The translations under genes and the position numbers were made by a program. Shown here piece after piece: positions 7,363 to 15,336 of a DNA stretch of 21,316 bases (its first letter is position 1; every line of letters starts with the position of its first letter). This stretch comes from a virus. The stretch spans positions 1 to 21,316 of the IMG/VR virus record IMGVR_UViG_3300033816_000012. The stretch is one strand, 5' to 3'. The notes beneath the pieces were generated by a model. It was not told the DNA's origin, ran no database searches, and saw nothing but the letters and a program-made list of their open reading frames with translations.

Positions 7363-9339
7363 TTACTGTATATTATATTTTATTGTTTCAACGGAATCAT
7401 TATCCACGTTTGTTATTTCTATAAGCTGAAAAGAATCTACTTCATCAATTTGTGGGATAACGCTACCTCTATTTAACATAAAAGTTTTATCATCATAAGA
7501 AAGTGCATTAGTTGACAAATCTTGTACCGAATAAACTTTGTCTAAATAGTTTAATCCTTTATCAGTTTTAAACTTTCCTAAATCTGCTTCTAAAGTACCA
7601 AAGTTCTTATTTAATAGGTTAGAATATTGTCTAGCTATAAGCATTGGTAATAACTCAAAAACATTAGTTGTATCTGGATAACGATACCAATTTTGATAAG
7701 ATATGCCATCAGCATCTACTAAATTTCCTACGTTATTATTAACTGCAAAGCTATTTAAGAAACTTCCATAAGGTTGATCTATTTCTTTAATTGTAGTATT
7801 TTCTGTTCCTACTTGTCTAGTTACATCTACTGAACGAATTGTTGTAAAGTTTTGAGTTATAGAAACACTTCTAATACTTATTGATTCATATTGTGGGAAT
7901 GGAGTTCCACCATCTACTAAAAACCTTAATTTAACGTGTCCTTTAACTGATGCACCACTTGGAGTATTTTGTGTATTTATTAAAACCTTTAATGAATAAT
8001 CAGTATAATTTCCTTCATCTACTTTATTAATATCTACAAAAGTATATGCAGTTTGCCAAGCATTTGAACTATTATAATAATAAGTAATAGATGTGGCTGG
8101 ATTTGTAATTGTTATAATAAGTTTTGCTTTATTACCAGAAACACCAATTCTATATGCAAATTTTATGTCAAAACTTGGTCCATTCATATATGGTAAATAC
8201 ATATAAGGATTTGAAGGAGGAACAACTTGTTGCATTTCTACATAAGAAGAAGTGCCTACCCCAATAGGTTTTTGAATGCTTAATGTATTAGAAGATAGTT
8301 CATCATCTATTGTTAAATTTACATAAATTTGACTAGGAGTGCCACTTGTAAATAAATCCCATCCATAAGGGAAAGGATAAAATGATGGAGGAGTATCTCT
8401 ATTATAATATCCTTTAAAATTGCCATTGTGAACATAGTTATCTGCATATCTAAAATCTCCTTTTACAATTATTTTAGGATAACCTTTTCTAACTATTTTA
8501 TTTTGAGCATTATTTACAAAATGAACATTACCTTCTTGGTATGGCTCAATAGTTATATTTTTATCAATTGTACCACTACCTGCATTACTTACAGTTGGAT
8601 AAATAACATAATTAGTAAAATATCTTGTAGATAAAGCCATTTGATTAATAGCTAATATTTGCCATTTACCATCGCTTTGAAATAATCTGCATCCAAAAGA
8701 TTTAACAATATTATCTAAAACCTCGTAATAATTTAATCCTACAAAATCCCTTCTATATTGGTAAGTTTGTGAAAATGGTTCATCTCCAGAAGCATCTCCT
8801 CTATCAAACATACCTTCTGCATAATAAGAACAAGAAGTAAGTAATTCAATAGGGTCTGGATAATTAATAATGTTTAATGTCTCTGCAATTACATCAATAA
8901 GCCTATTAGTTTCATTTATACTTAAACCTTCTTCATAAATGAAATCCGTATATTCTAAAAATGATAACCCATCAATAGCTACTAAATCAACTTGAAGATT
9001 ACCTGTTGTAAAAGGAATTTGAACATAATCATTAAATAAAAATCCACACCATAAAAGACTGTCTCCATTATATAACTTAACAAAATATTTACGAATATCA
9101 AAACTCAATATACTAGGAAAATCTTCGCCATCTTCTTCTGTTGTTAAAAAAGATATATTTAATTGTGATGAAATAATACCAGCTAAAGGTTCATCATTAC
9201 TAGCATTAGACTCTAAACTAATATTAATAGCATCATAACTTTTTACTGAAAGAGTATAATCCTTTTCGTAAATTCTAGCTATTAAGCTACTTCCATCTCT
9301 TAAGACTTGTGTTATTGTGTATCTTTGTCCGTATGGCAT
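7363..9339 (-). CDS. Tail-tip / baseplate hub-like protein (658 aa)
   Basis: The gene directly follows the tape measure (the TAA and ATG share one base), where siphoviruses code for distal tail and hub proteins. The N-terminal ~150 residues read as beta sequence of the distal-tail/hub type (SSQLNISFLTTEEDGEDFP, KYFVKLYNGDSLLWCGFLF, DLVAIDGLSFLEY). The next part (NYYEVLDNIVKSFGCRLFQSD, then GKWQILAIN) matches the insertion domain seen in gp27-like hubs: a helix followed by a read-out strand pair. The middle (~330-490) resembles a carbohydrate-binding-like beta sandwich. No peptidoglycan hydrolase motif is visible. The hub role is inferred from order and fold pattern, not from a named family. 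Confidence 0.75.
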   Translation of the reverse strand: MPYGQRYTITQVLRDGSSLIARIYEKDYTLSVKSYDAINISLESNASNDEPLAGIISSQLNISFLTTEEDGEDFPSILSFDIRKYFVKLYNGDSLLWCGFLFNDYVQIPFTTGNLQVDLVAIDGLSFLEYTDFIYEEGLSINETNRLIDVIAETLNIINYPDPIELLTSCSYYAEGMFDRGDASGDEPFSQTYQYRRDFVGLNYYEVLDNIVKSFGCRLFQSDGKWQILAINQMALSTRYFTNYVIYPTVSNAGSGTIDKNITIEPYQEGNVHFVNNAQNKIVRKGYPKIIVKGDFRYADNYVHNGNFKGYYNRDTPPSFYPFPYGWDLFTSGTPSQIYVNLTIDDELSSNTLSIQKPIGVGTSSYVEMQQVVPPSNPYMYLPYMNGPSFDIKFAYRIGVSGNKAKLIITITNPATSITYYYNSSNAWQTAYTFVDINKVDEGNYTDYSLKVLINTQNTPSGASVKGHVKLRFLVDGGTPFPQYESISIRSVSITQNFTTIRSVDVTRQVGTENTTIKEIDQPYGSFLNSFAVNNNVGNLVDADGISYQNWYRYPDTTNVFELLPMLIARQYSNLLNKNFGTLEADLGKFKTDKGLNYLDKVYSVQDLSTNALSYDDKTFMLNRGSVIPQIDEVDSFQLIEITNVDNDSVETIKYNIQ

Positions 9340-11174
9340 TAGATTAAACTTATATTTTGACCTTTAAGGAATGAAGATTTTTGTGTTCTATTTATAGCTA
9401 CTAAAAGGTCTTGACCTCTTAAAACTGCCACATTAGTTCCACCTGTATTATAACCGCTTCCACTCATTGCTCCTGCATTAAAAGAAGTCTGCATAAAAGT
9501 ATTTAATTTACTTAATGGTAAAACTGCCTCTGGTCCAGCTTCTCCAATCATAGCAATAGAAGCACCATTTGTTATACCACCTTCAGCTAACCTTTTACCA
9601 CCAAATGCACCTTGCAATGCACCACTAGCAGCAAAAACTGCTTTAAGTTCTGGGAATGCAGTAAGTATTGCTTGAAATATTACTGCTTGAAGTATAGCTG
9701 CTGCTATTGATTTAGCTATATTTAAGAACATATCTGCAATAGCTTCTAAAGGATTTCTTCCTTCTTCAAAAGCAGCAAATACATCCATAATTCCAGATGT
9801 TAAATTACTAGCTAACATATTAGCAAAATTCTCGTAAGCCTGTGATAATTCTTTTATTTTCTTCTCCTCTGCATCATAAGATATAATTCTAGACTTAGCA
9901 TCCTTCATTAAAAAAGCACCTAATCCAGTTTCGTTAGATTTATCTGTTAATTCTTTAGCTTGTTTAGCAAAGTAACTACCCCTTTTAGATTGATCTTCCC
10001 TTATTTCAGATGGAGATTGATATAATTGGAATGTTTCATATTTAAGCACAAATTGAGCTTCTTTAACTCTTTCTTTTAGCTTTTTTACATATTCATCAAG
10101 TTTTTTAAGTTCATATTTTGCGTAAGTTACTGCTTCAGAATCTTTAGTTTCTTTTTTATCTGGAGTTTCAAATTCACTAACTGCTTTTACAAAATCTTTA
10201 TTTTTTGCTTGTGCTTCTGCAATAAGTTTATCAAGATTTGCTAATTCAGTATCATACCTAATTCCAACACGCATTTTTTCAGCACTAACTCTTGCTGCTT
10301 TAGGAAAACCAAATATACCTTCTAACTTTTCTGCTTCTTTTAGTTCAGCATTACGTTGAGCCTGTAATTGTTTACGCTTTACTTGTAATTGCTTTAATTG
10401 ATCTTCGTTATTTGCTTCTTTACCAATTGCTAATTCTTGTAATGATGCTAAGTTTACTAAACTTGTGTAGTATGCTCTATCTTGACCTAATTTTGCATTT
10501 TGTATATCAGCATTTTTTGTATATAGGTCTTGTAATGATTTTAATGCAGTTGCAGCAGCTTTTTGGTCTTTACCAACAATAACGTCAACTAAATTAATAC
10601 CTTTTGACCTATTAGCTTGTGCCTCACCAGCAACCTTATAAACATCAGCATTAAGTTTATTTAATTCTTCTCTAAACTTTTTTAATTCATCAGTTGGACC
10701 TTTAAAGAAATTAGAAATCTCTTTACTATATGTAACCGCTAAAGAAGATACAACACCCAAAGCAAGACCAATACCAGCAGGACCAGTTAATCCAGAAATC
10801 ATTGCTTTTAAAGCACCTCCAGAGTTAACACTTTCTTTTTGTAATCTTTGAAACGATTCTAATAATGGATTTAAGTTATTCGCAATACCAATAAATCCGT
10901 ATGGAGCATCTTGCGCAACCCTTGATAAATTTGATAAAGCATTTGTAGCATCAGCAGTAGGTTTTGCAACACTACTCATTTGCGTTTTAATACCAGATAT
11001 TGTTCCTTGTAATCCTTTAATTTGAGTGTTTAAATAATTAATCTCACCAACATTAGTAGCTTTTTTTAAAGCACCTTCAAATTGTTTTAATAGATTTTCT
11101 GCTTTTTGCAACGCACCTTCAAAGTCCGTAGTATTAGCACCAATATTAATATTTAAATCTATAATTTCTGCCAT
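9339..11174 (-). CDS. Tail tape measure protein (611 aa)
   Basis: It begins with a helical segment (MAEIIDLNINIGANTTDFEG, ALQKAENLLKQFEGALKKAT) and carries a segment I associate with Bacteroidota phage tape measures, RVAQDAPYGFIGIANNLNPL (about residues 85-104). A long charged coiled-coil region follows (about 160-460). The two hydrophobic stretches (about 133-148 and 484-507) are typical of tape measures, and the C-terminus has the common GEAGPEAVLPL motif at 544-554. It sets tail length and is thought to help DNA cross the envelope. At about 1.5 A per residue it would specify a tail near 90 nm (inference). It lies just after the frameshifted chaperone pair, the standard order. Confidence 0.93.
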   Translation of the reverse strand: MAEIIDLNINIGANTTDFEGALQKAENLLKQFEGALKKATNVGEINYLNTQIKGLQGTISGIKTQMSSVAKPTADATNALSNLSRVAQDAPYGFIGIANNLNPLLESFQRLQKESVNSGGALKAMISGLTGPAGIGLALGVVSSLAVTYSKEISNFFKGPTDELKKFREELNKLNADVYKVAGEAQANRSKGINLVDVIVGKDQKAAATALKSLQDLYTKNADIQNAKLGQDRAYYTSLVNLASLQELAIGKEANNEDQLKQLQVKRKQLQAQRNAELKEAEKLEGIFGFPKAARVSAEKMRVGIRYDTELANLDKLIAEAQAKNKDFVKAVSEFETPDKKETKDSEAVTYAKYELKKLDEYVKKLKERVKEAQFVLKYETFQLYQSPSEIREDQSKRGSYFAKQAKELTDKSNETGLGAFLMKDAKSRIISYDAEEKKIKELSQAYENFANMLASNLTSGIMDVFAAFEEGRNPLEAIADMFLNIAKSIAAAILQAVIFQAILTAFPELKAVFAASGALQGAFGGKRLAEGGITNGASIAMIGEAGPEAVLPLSKLNTFMQTSFNAGAMSGSGYNTGGTNVAVLRGQDLLVAINRTQKSSFLKGQNISLI

Positions 11175-11179
11175 CTTTA

Positions 11180-11500
11180 TTAGTTTACTCCGTACAATTT
11201 AAGTGTCCTTGCCAATTGTTCTTGTGTTATCATCACTCTATCTTCATCAATATCAGCTTGATCTAACTCTGGTATGCTCCAAAAAGCCTTCATTGATTTT
11301 GGTGTTTTCTCGGTAGTAGAACTTAAATATACAATATAGGCAAGGTTTCTTGTCCTTGCCCATTCGTTTAACTCGTTTCTTTCCTTACCTAAAACGATAA
11401 TGGAAAAGTCCTTCCAAGTCATATCCCAAAATTCATTTGGTCTTATTCCGCACTCCGCAGCTTTAACTAAGATATCATCCCAGCTTAGCTTTGTTAGGCT
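11180..11500 (-). CDS. Tail assembly chaperone, downstream (T-like) part reached by frameshift
   Basis: The open frame runs from the A10 run at 11500 to the TAA at 11180, coding 106 residues that begin SLTKLSWDDILVKAAECGIR. An ATG at 11422 exists inside it (EFWDMTW), but the upstream part is already protein-like: a W-D-D-I-L, AAE-G-I-P-N-E-FW pattern, as in phage tail chaperone extensions. I therefore take this as the second half of a fusion with the 124-residue protein at 11475-11849, in the same way as lambda G-GT. The fusion would be 222 residues for a +1 shift or 223 for a -2 shift. The T part recruits tail tube subunits onto the tape measure. Independent initiation at 11422 remains possible. 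Confidence 0.75.
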   Translation of the reverse strand, partial: SLTKLSWDDILVKAAECGIRPNEFWDMTWKDFSIIVLGKERNELNEWARTRNLAYIVYLSSTTEKTPKSMKAFWSIPELDQADIDEDRVMITQEQLARTLKLYGVN

Positions 11501-11849
11501 TTTTTTTTTCTTCTTCCTTCTTTACACCTGTAATGGTGTGGACTGTATTTTCAACGATATATTTTAAATAGTCAATTATTTGACCTTCTTCGCTAAAAAT
11601 AGAACCCACTTCATCAATCCATTCACAAGCATCATCAATGGTATATATTACTTCATCTTTCTTGCTTACACAAGCAGATTTGTAACCAATGTAAACAAGC
11701 TGGACTATAATGTCTAAACTTGTTTGAGCCGTTGCAAGAACTTTGAAGTACTCATCAATACCGATATTGTTTTGTTTAGTAAACTCACGCATTGACCAAG
11801 TACCCCATTTTAGGTGGATTGTGTTGTTGTTAGTTTTTAATTGGAACAT
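11475..11849 (-). CDS. Tail assembly chaperone, upstream (G-like) protein
   Basis: The 124-residue protein starts MFQLKTNNNTIHLKWGTWSM and is mainly helical (REFTKQNNIGIDEYFKVLAT, DEVIYTIDDACEWIDEVGSI). It ends in a charged Lys/Glu tail (KKEEEKKKPNKAKLG) encoded by the slippery A run. It lies between the tail tube and tape measure genes, the fixed position of the G chaperone in siphoviruses. The unshifted product binds the tape measure during tail assembly, and the shifted product carries the T extension. The A10 run falls eight codons before its stop. The assignment rests on position, size and the frameshift. Confidence 0.8.
   Translation of the reverse strand: MFQLKTNNNTIHLKWGTWSMREFTKQNNIGIDEYFKVLATAQTSLDIIVQLVYIGYKSACVSKKDEVIYTIDDACEWIDEVGSIFSEEGQIIDYLKYIVENTVHTITGVKKEEEKKKPNKAKLG
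11500..11509 (-). other. A10 slippery run: programmed +1/-2 frameshift site in the tail chaperone
   Basis: The message reads GAAGAAAAAAAAAAGCCT, with ten consecutive A. In the zero frame this gives Glu-Lys-Lys-Lys-Pro and the protein stops 11 codons after that Pro codon region, at 11475. In the +1 (equal to -2) frame it joins the 106-residue downstream open frame. The -1 frame hits TAA two codons after the run, so the classical lambda-type -1 shift is excluded. Ribosomal slippage or RNA-polymerase slippage on the homopolymer would both serve. Confidence 0.75.
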
Positions 11850-11864
11850 AGTTTTTTTTATTTA

Positions 11865-12314
11865 TTATACAGTTTCAGTTTGTGTGATAGGAGGTACACT
11901 TACTACGAAAGTTGCAGTAAATTTAACATCATCTTTATCAGCAGCATTTACACCAAAGTTGCTAATAAATACTAAAGAACCAGCACCACCATAAGTGATA
12001 TCACCTGCTGCTGGAGTTGCTTTACCCATCTTAATTGCAAACAAAGTTTGAGCAGCGTGAGCCGTGTACAATTGCTGGTAACTATCTTTAGAAGGAGTAC
12101 CTGTTTCATCAATCGCAAAACCTTCACATTCAAAAGATTGGTTAAAAGATTGATTTGGAGTGTATTGATCTCCACATTTAGAAGTTGCATCAATTGTTCC
12201 TAAAGTTGATGTCAAAGCATTAGAAGTCAAACAAGCAACTGGCTTGAATGTTCCATCATTGTTAATGTCAGCTAAGAGGATATAATCTCTACCGCTTACT
12301 TTTGTTTCTGCCAT
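11865..12314 (-). CDS. Major tail tube protein (149 aa)
   Basis: A compact beta-rich protein starting MAETKVSGRDYILLADINND. It shows tail-tube landmarks: SFECEGFAID near residues 59-68, a helix (SYQQLYTAHAAQTLFAIK) and the C-terminal GAGSLVFISNFGVNAADKDD with FTATFVVS. It matches the short TP901-1-type tube proteins. It lies directly before the chaperone and tape measure genes and after the tail completion gene, with no sheath gene anywhere, so the tail is non-contractile. It polymerises around the tape measure to form the tube. A second protein with the same landmarks lies at 6645-7340. Confidence 0.8.
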   Translation of the reverse strand: MAETKVSGRDYILLADINNDGTFKPVACLTSNALTSTLGTIDATSKCGDQYTPNQSFNQSFECEGFAIDETGTPSKDSYQQLYTAHAAQTLFAIKMGKATPAAGDITYGGAGSLVFISNFGVNAADKDDVKFTATFVVSVPPITQTETV

Positions 12315-12325
12315 TTTATTTAATT

Positions 12326-12733
12326 TTAATTTTGAGTTATGGTTATATTATATGTTATTAATACTCTAAAAACGTTATCTAAAGGATTTAAGCCATCCAA
12401 ATTCCTAATGCTTTCTACACTTAAACTTGAAGCAGTAAACCCATTTGATAAGGTTATAACTGAATCCGAGTTTATATCTTCTAATATCAAATCGCTTATA
12501 TCTTCAGCACGTTTATAACCAAAGTTAGCATTTTTTGTAATAATATCAACTGTGATGCTAATACTATTTGTGTAACCTGTTTTACCTTGTTCTTGGCTTG
12601 ATGTCCTTCCTGTCATTACAATATACTCATTACCTGCACCTTCTGGAGCAAAACCATCATAAACAACCAATCCACTTGCGCTTGTCAAGTTAGTATAAAA
12701 CCACTTTTTTATTTCTATATTAGGATTTAACAT
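12326..12733 (-). CDS. Tail completion / tail terminator protein (DUF3168-like)
   Basis: The 135-residue protein runs from a helix (MLNPNIEIKKWFYTNLTSAS) into beta strands (NEYIVMTGRTSSQEQGKT, NSISITVDIITK), then a helix (KRAEDISDLILEDINSDS) and a terminal strand pair (NVFRVLITYNITI). This is the usual fold order of the gp17/DUF3168 tail terminator family, which caps the tail tube at its head-proximal end. Its start overlaps the gp10-like gene by 14 bases, and it is followed by the tail tube gene after an 11-base A/T spacer. Confidence 0.8.
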   Translation of the reverse strand: MLNPNIEIKKWFYTNLTSASGLVVYDGFAPEGAGNEYIVMTGRTSSQEQGKTGYTNSISITVDIITKNANFGYKRAEDISDLILEDINSDSVITLSNGFTASSLSVESIRNLDGLNPLDNVFRVLITYNITITQN

Positions 12734-13268
12734 TCTTCATTACGTTTAATATGTTCTTAATCAATTTAGGCTTTTCTGCTTCAAAAGCAGGTATTAAAAA
12801 TGGTTGTGGTCTTAATCCATTTTTTAGGATTTTAAGAGCCATAAAGAAAGCGTGTCTTTTTGCACCTTCACCAGATTTTATATATCCTTTAGCTATACCC
12901 CAACGCATCAATGCTTCAACCATATCATCTAATTTGCCACCTTTTCTACCTTTAAACGAACCAGCTAACTCCTCATATCCAGCAGGAATACTTACTTTAC
13001 CACCTGTTCCAAATTCTACATAAGGAGCATAAGAAGCCTTTGCACCAACAGTAAAAACAATTCCTTTTTCAACCATTTGCTCTTTTATGTAAATGCTATT
13101 CCTTAAAGTTCCAAAGTTTACAGGTGCTAATCGCTTAGCTCCACTTTGTATATTTAATGCAGATGAACTTATTTCATCTTTTACTCCTTGTTGCACTTTA
13201 GCATCTAAAGTATTAAGTTTCTTAATAACTTCTGATAAATTACCTATGTCAAAAGTAAAACCAGCCAT
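12720..13268 (-). CDS. HK97 gp10-like neck/tail protein
   Basis: 182 residues. The central GAKRLAPVNFGTLRNSI followed by YAPYVEFGTGG is the hallmark of HK97 gp10-family proteins, and the C-terminus contains the expected PQPFLIPAFEAEKPKLIKNI. Members sit at the head-tail joint or act as minor tail components. Insertion of a Lys/Arg-rich piece (GSFKGRKGGKLDDM) and a helical stretch (KRHAFFMALKILKNG) lies in the middle. It overlaps its upstream neighbour by one base and its downstream one by 14 bases, so the connector genes form a tight translational group. Confidence 0.88.
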   Translation of the reverse strand: MAGFTFDIGNLSEVIKKLNTLDAKVQQGVKDEISSSALNIQSGAKRLAPVNFGTLRNSIYIKEQMVEKGIVFTVGAKASYAPYVEFGTGGKVSIPAGYEELAGSFKGRKGGKLDDMVEALMRWGIAKGYIKSGEGAKRHAFFMALKILKNGLRPQPFLIPAFEAEKPKLIKNILNVMKNVKS

Positions 13269-13609
13269 TACTTGTAAATTATTAACTCCAAGAACCTATT
13301 TTGATTCTCTACGTTCTTAATGGAATGTATTGTAAATCTATCGCCTTCAACCTCTACCTCATCCGAATCTGTTATAGTAGCACCAAAACGAATATAAAGG
13401 CGGTTTCTTTGGTCAAATTGCAATTCCGACTGGTCTATTTCACGAACTTGATTATCTGGTCTTAAATCACCCCAAACTGTGCTTTGTAGGGCAAATGTGG
13501 TAGTGTACCCACCTTGACCATCACTTGTTCTTGTGGCAGCATAGATTTTGACCTCACGGGTCATCGTGTTGGCATCAACGTAATTTGCTTTCGCTTTTCC
13601 TAACTTCAT
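13268..13609 (-). CDS. Head-tail adaptor / closure protein
   Basis: The 113-residue protein carries the family signature MTREVKIYAATRTSDGQGGY, then WGDLRP and the beta-barrel strands FDQRNRLYIRFGATI and DRFTIHSIKNVENQ, closing with LELIIYK. These match the SPP1 gp16-like head-tail joining proteins, which form a ring below the connector and gate DNA exit. Upstream it is separated by one base from the connector gene, and it shares one base with the gp10-like gene downstream. Confidence 0.88.
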   Translation of the reverse strand: MKLGKAKANYVDANTMTREVKIYAATRTSDGQGGYTTTFALQSTVWGDLRPDNQVREIDQSELQFDQRNRLYIRFGATITDSDEVEVEGDRFTIHSIKNVENQNRFLELIIYK

Positions 13610-13610
13610 A

Positions 13611-14153
13611 TTATAAAATTGGGCTTATTCTTGTCCATCTTTGACAGGCTTTCCAAGACTTTTCACAAATACCAGAATCACCATCCAAGCCTCTATTCTC
13701 ATAGTCATAAGAGATTTGATCTAATATAGCTAACTTAAGGTCTTTAGGGATAGTTGTGTAACCAGCCTCATAAGTAGCCTTTAAATTGGCATATCTTGGT
13801 GAAACTAATTTAGGGAACTCATTACCTATTAATTGTAGGTTAGGTGTTGTAACCTCCATTGCATTTTGCTCCATATCAAACAACTCAAACGTATCAATGT
13901 CAATTGGTCCGAATGGAATCTCAAAATTGCCACTTACATTGTTGAAATAAGTAGTTATGTCTTTTGGTATTAAGCTCAATCCTGTTGCAACTTCAATAGC
14001 TTCCCTTGCTTGTGTAATCATTAACGTAATCAAAGTATCTTCAGCGGTTGTAGTAACACGGCAATACAATTTTGCTTCTGCTAAAGTAACTGGCTCTGTT
14101 ATTGGTGCGATAGGAACGGCACTAAAGTCATTAATATAATTATTGTAAGACAT
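13611..14153 (-). CDS. Head-tail connector protein (gp6 / phiE125 gp8-like)
   Basis: 180 residues. The segment EPVTLAEAKLYCRVTTTAED, followed by LITLMITQAREAIEVATGL, is the typical start of this family, and the C-terminal half has the expected YTTIPKDLKLAILDQISYDY. The protein forms a 12- or 13-fold ring under the portal. It is the first gene after the terminator that follows the capsid gene, so it needs its own promoter or read-through. A TAnnTTTG element is present 12 bases before the ATG. Confidence 0.88.
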   Translation of the reverse strand: MSYNNYINDFSAVPIAPITEPVTLAEAKLYCRVTTTAEDTLITLMITQAREAIEVATGLSLIPKDITTYFNNVSGNFEIPFGPIDIDTFELFDMEQNAMEVTTPNLQLIGNEFPKLVSPRYANLKATYEAGYTTIPKDLKLAILDQISYDYENRGLDGDSGICEKSWKACQRWTRISPIL

Positions 14154-14165
14154 ACCCTTTTTTTA

Positions 14166-14173
14166 CAAAATTA
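14166..14173 (-). promoter_or_regulatory. -7 promoter-like element before the connector gene
   Basis: On the minus strand this is TAATTTTG, matching TAnnTTTG, 12 bases before the ATG at 14153 and just downstream of the capsid terminator. The nearest upstream TTG is at 12-base spacing, shorter than the 17-23 consensus, so the -33 half is missing or degenerate. The position between a terminator and the next gene makes the call more credible than the motif alone. Confidence 0.45.
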
Positions 14174-14186
14174 CTTAATTTATTCC

Positions 14187-14217
14187 AATAAAAAACCCCC
14201 ACCGAATTGGCAGGGGT
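14187..14217 (-). terminator. Rho-independent terminator after the major capsid gene
   Basis: Read on the minus strand, a 9-bp stem (ACCCCTGCC with GGTGGGGGT, two G-T pairs) and a 5-base loop (AATTC) are followed by TTTTTTATT. It begins 23 bases after the capsid stop codon. It is by far the most GC-rich patch in this neighbourhood. It probably limits transcription from the packaging/capsid block into the connector and tail block. Confidence 0.9.
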
Positions 14218-14239
14218 CATTATTTACTAATCCTTAAGA

Positions 14240-15334
14240 TTAACCTACGTTACCCATATCAGCAAAGATTGCAGATGTAGTCAACATTAAGTTGATGTCT
14301 TCGTAACACTCAATACGAGCAGTTACTAAGTTCTTTTGGAAGTTTTCGCCATTCTCATAAGAGAACTCAATAGCTAAACCTTCAACTTCAACTCTCTCTA
14401 AGTAGCTATTGTCAAAGATTAAAACTTTGTCATCAGTTACCCAAGATGCAGAAATTACAGGAACTCCCCAGATTGTGATACCGCCATTAGGGTTTACAAC
14501 AACACTACCAGCACCAGCATAGTAACCAGCAGCGATAGTTGCTTTCAATAAGCGACCCATTTGCGTTTGAGATACTAAAGCATAAGAAGGAACAAAGTTC
14601 GCAGTCTTTTGGTTAGCGATGTAATCCACTAATTGTAACAAATCGTTAGTTTCAGCAGTTGTAGTTGAACCTGTTGCAGCACCAGATACAGCAGTAAAGA
14701 ACGCAGAGTTCTCAGCCTTGAAGAAATCTCTTTGTAACATTCTTGGTAAAGTCTGTGTCATAAATGGTAAAGACTTTAACATTTGCTTAGAGAATGTAGA
14801 GAAACCAGCTAAGTAATCGTTTACTACTTTAACTTCTGTCAAAGAGTAGTTGTTCTCACCTTTATCAGAACCTTCAGTTTGAGCAGCGATGTTGTTAGTC
14901 AAACCAGCGTTCTCACGATAGTAAACATACAATCCAGTTTCGCTTCTAACAGTAGGGATTAAATCTCTAAAGTTGATGCTTTGAGCTGGTTGGATAGCTG
15001 GGTTCGGAGCATAAGATGCTTGAGAATCACCAGTTAAGTTACCACTTAAAGTCATTGTCTTAACATCAGATAAGTCTAAACGGAATTTTCCGCTATTCTT
15101 TAAAGACTTTTCCATTGCATCAAAGTTACCATCTAATTTCTCTAAAATAACTTCATCCATAAACTTAACTTCTTTCTTAGCTGCTTTCTTTTGTGTAGCT
15201 AATTGAGAGTCAATTTGTTTTTGTAACTCGTCTTTTACAACAGTTACTTGTGCAGATACCTCTTTAATTTGAGCTTCTGCATTAGCTTGAAAACCTTTAA
15301 GGTTCTCAGCCATTTCGTTGATTAAATTTTCCAT
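14240..15334 (-). CDS. Major capsid protein (HK97 fold)
   Basis: 364 residues. The first ~100 (MENLINEMAENLKGFQANAE, VVKDELQKQIDSQLATQKK) are a charged coiled coil like the HK97 delta domain, expected to act as a scaffold and to be removed by the neighbouring protease. The shell domain follows, with INFRDLIPTVRSETGLYVYY, the E-loop region and then KQMLKSLPFMTQTLPRMLQR. The end contains IWGVPVISASWVTDDKVLIF and ENFQKNLVTARIECYEDINL, typical of HK97-type capsids. The ATG lies two bases after the protease stop, with an A-rich leader, so the two are co-translated. A strong terminator follows. Confidence 0.95.
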   Translation of the reverse strand: MENLINEMAENLKGFQANAEAQIKEVSAQVTVVKDELQKQIDSQLATQKKAAKKEVKFMDEVILEKLDGNFDAMEKSLKNSGKFRLDLSDVKTMTLSGNLTGDSQASYAPNPAIQPAQSINFRDLIPTVRSETGLYVYYRENAGLTNNIAAQTEGSDKGENNYSLTEVKVVNDYLAGFSTFSKQMLKSLPFMTQTLPRMLQRDFFKAENSAFFTAVSGAATGSTTTAETNDLLQLVDYIANQKTANFVPSYALVSQTQMGRLLKATIAAGYYAGAGSVVVNPNGGITIWGVPVISASWVTDDKVLIFDNSYLERVEVEGLAIEFSYENGENFQKNLVTARIECYEDINLMLTTSAIFADMGNVG

Positions 15335-15336
15335 TT

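Noticed and set aside
11180-11422. A separate 80-residue gene starting at the ATG at 11422
   Set aside because: The frame is open and protein-like upstream of this ATG back to the A10 run, so the ATG is more likely internal to a frameshift product. Independent initiation is not excluded.
11972-12193. 73-codon minus-strand frame inside the tail tube gene
   Set aside because: It overlaps a well-supported gene in another frame and its Leu/Gln-rich translation has no recognisable structure.
12751-13320. Plus-strand frames opposite the neck genes
   Set aside because: They are antisense to genes with clear family motifs and have no start context or domain evidence.
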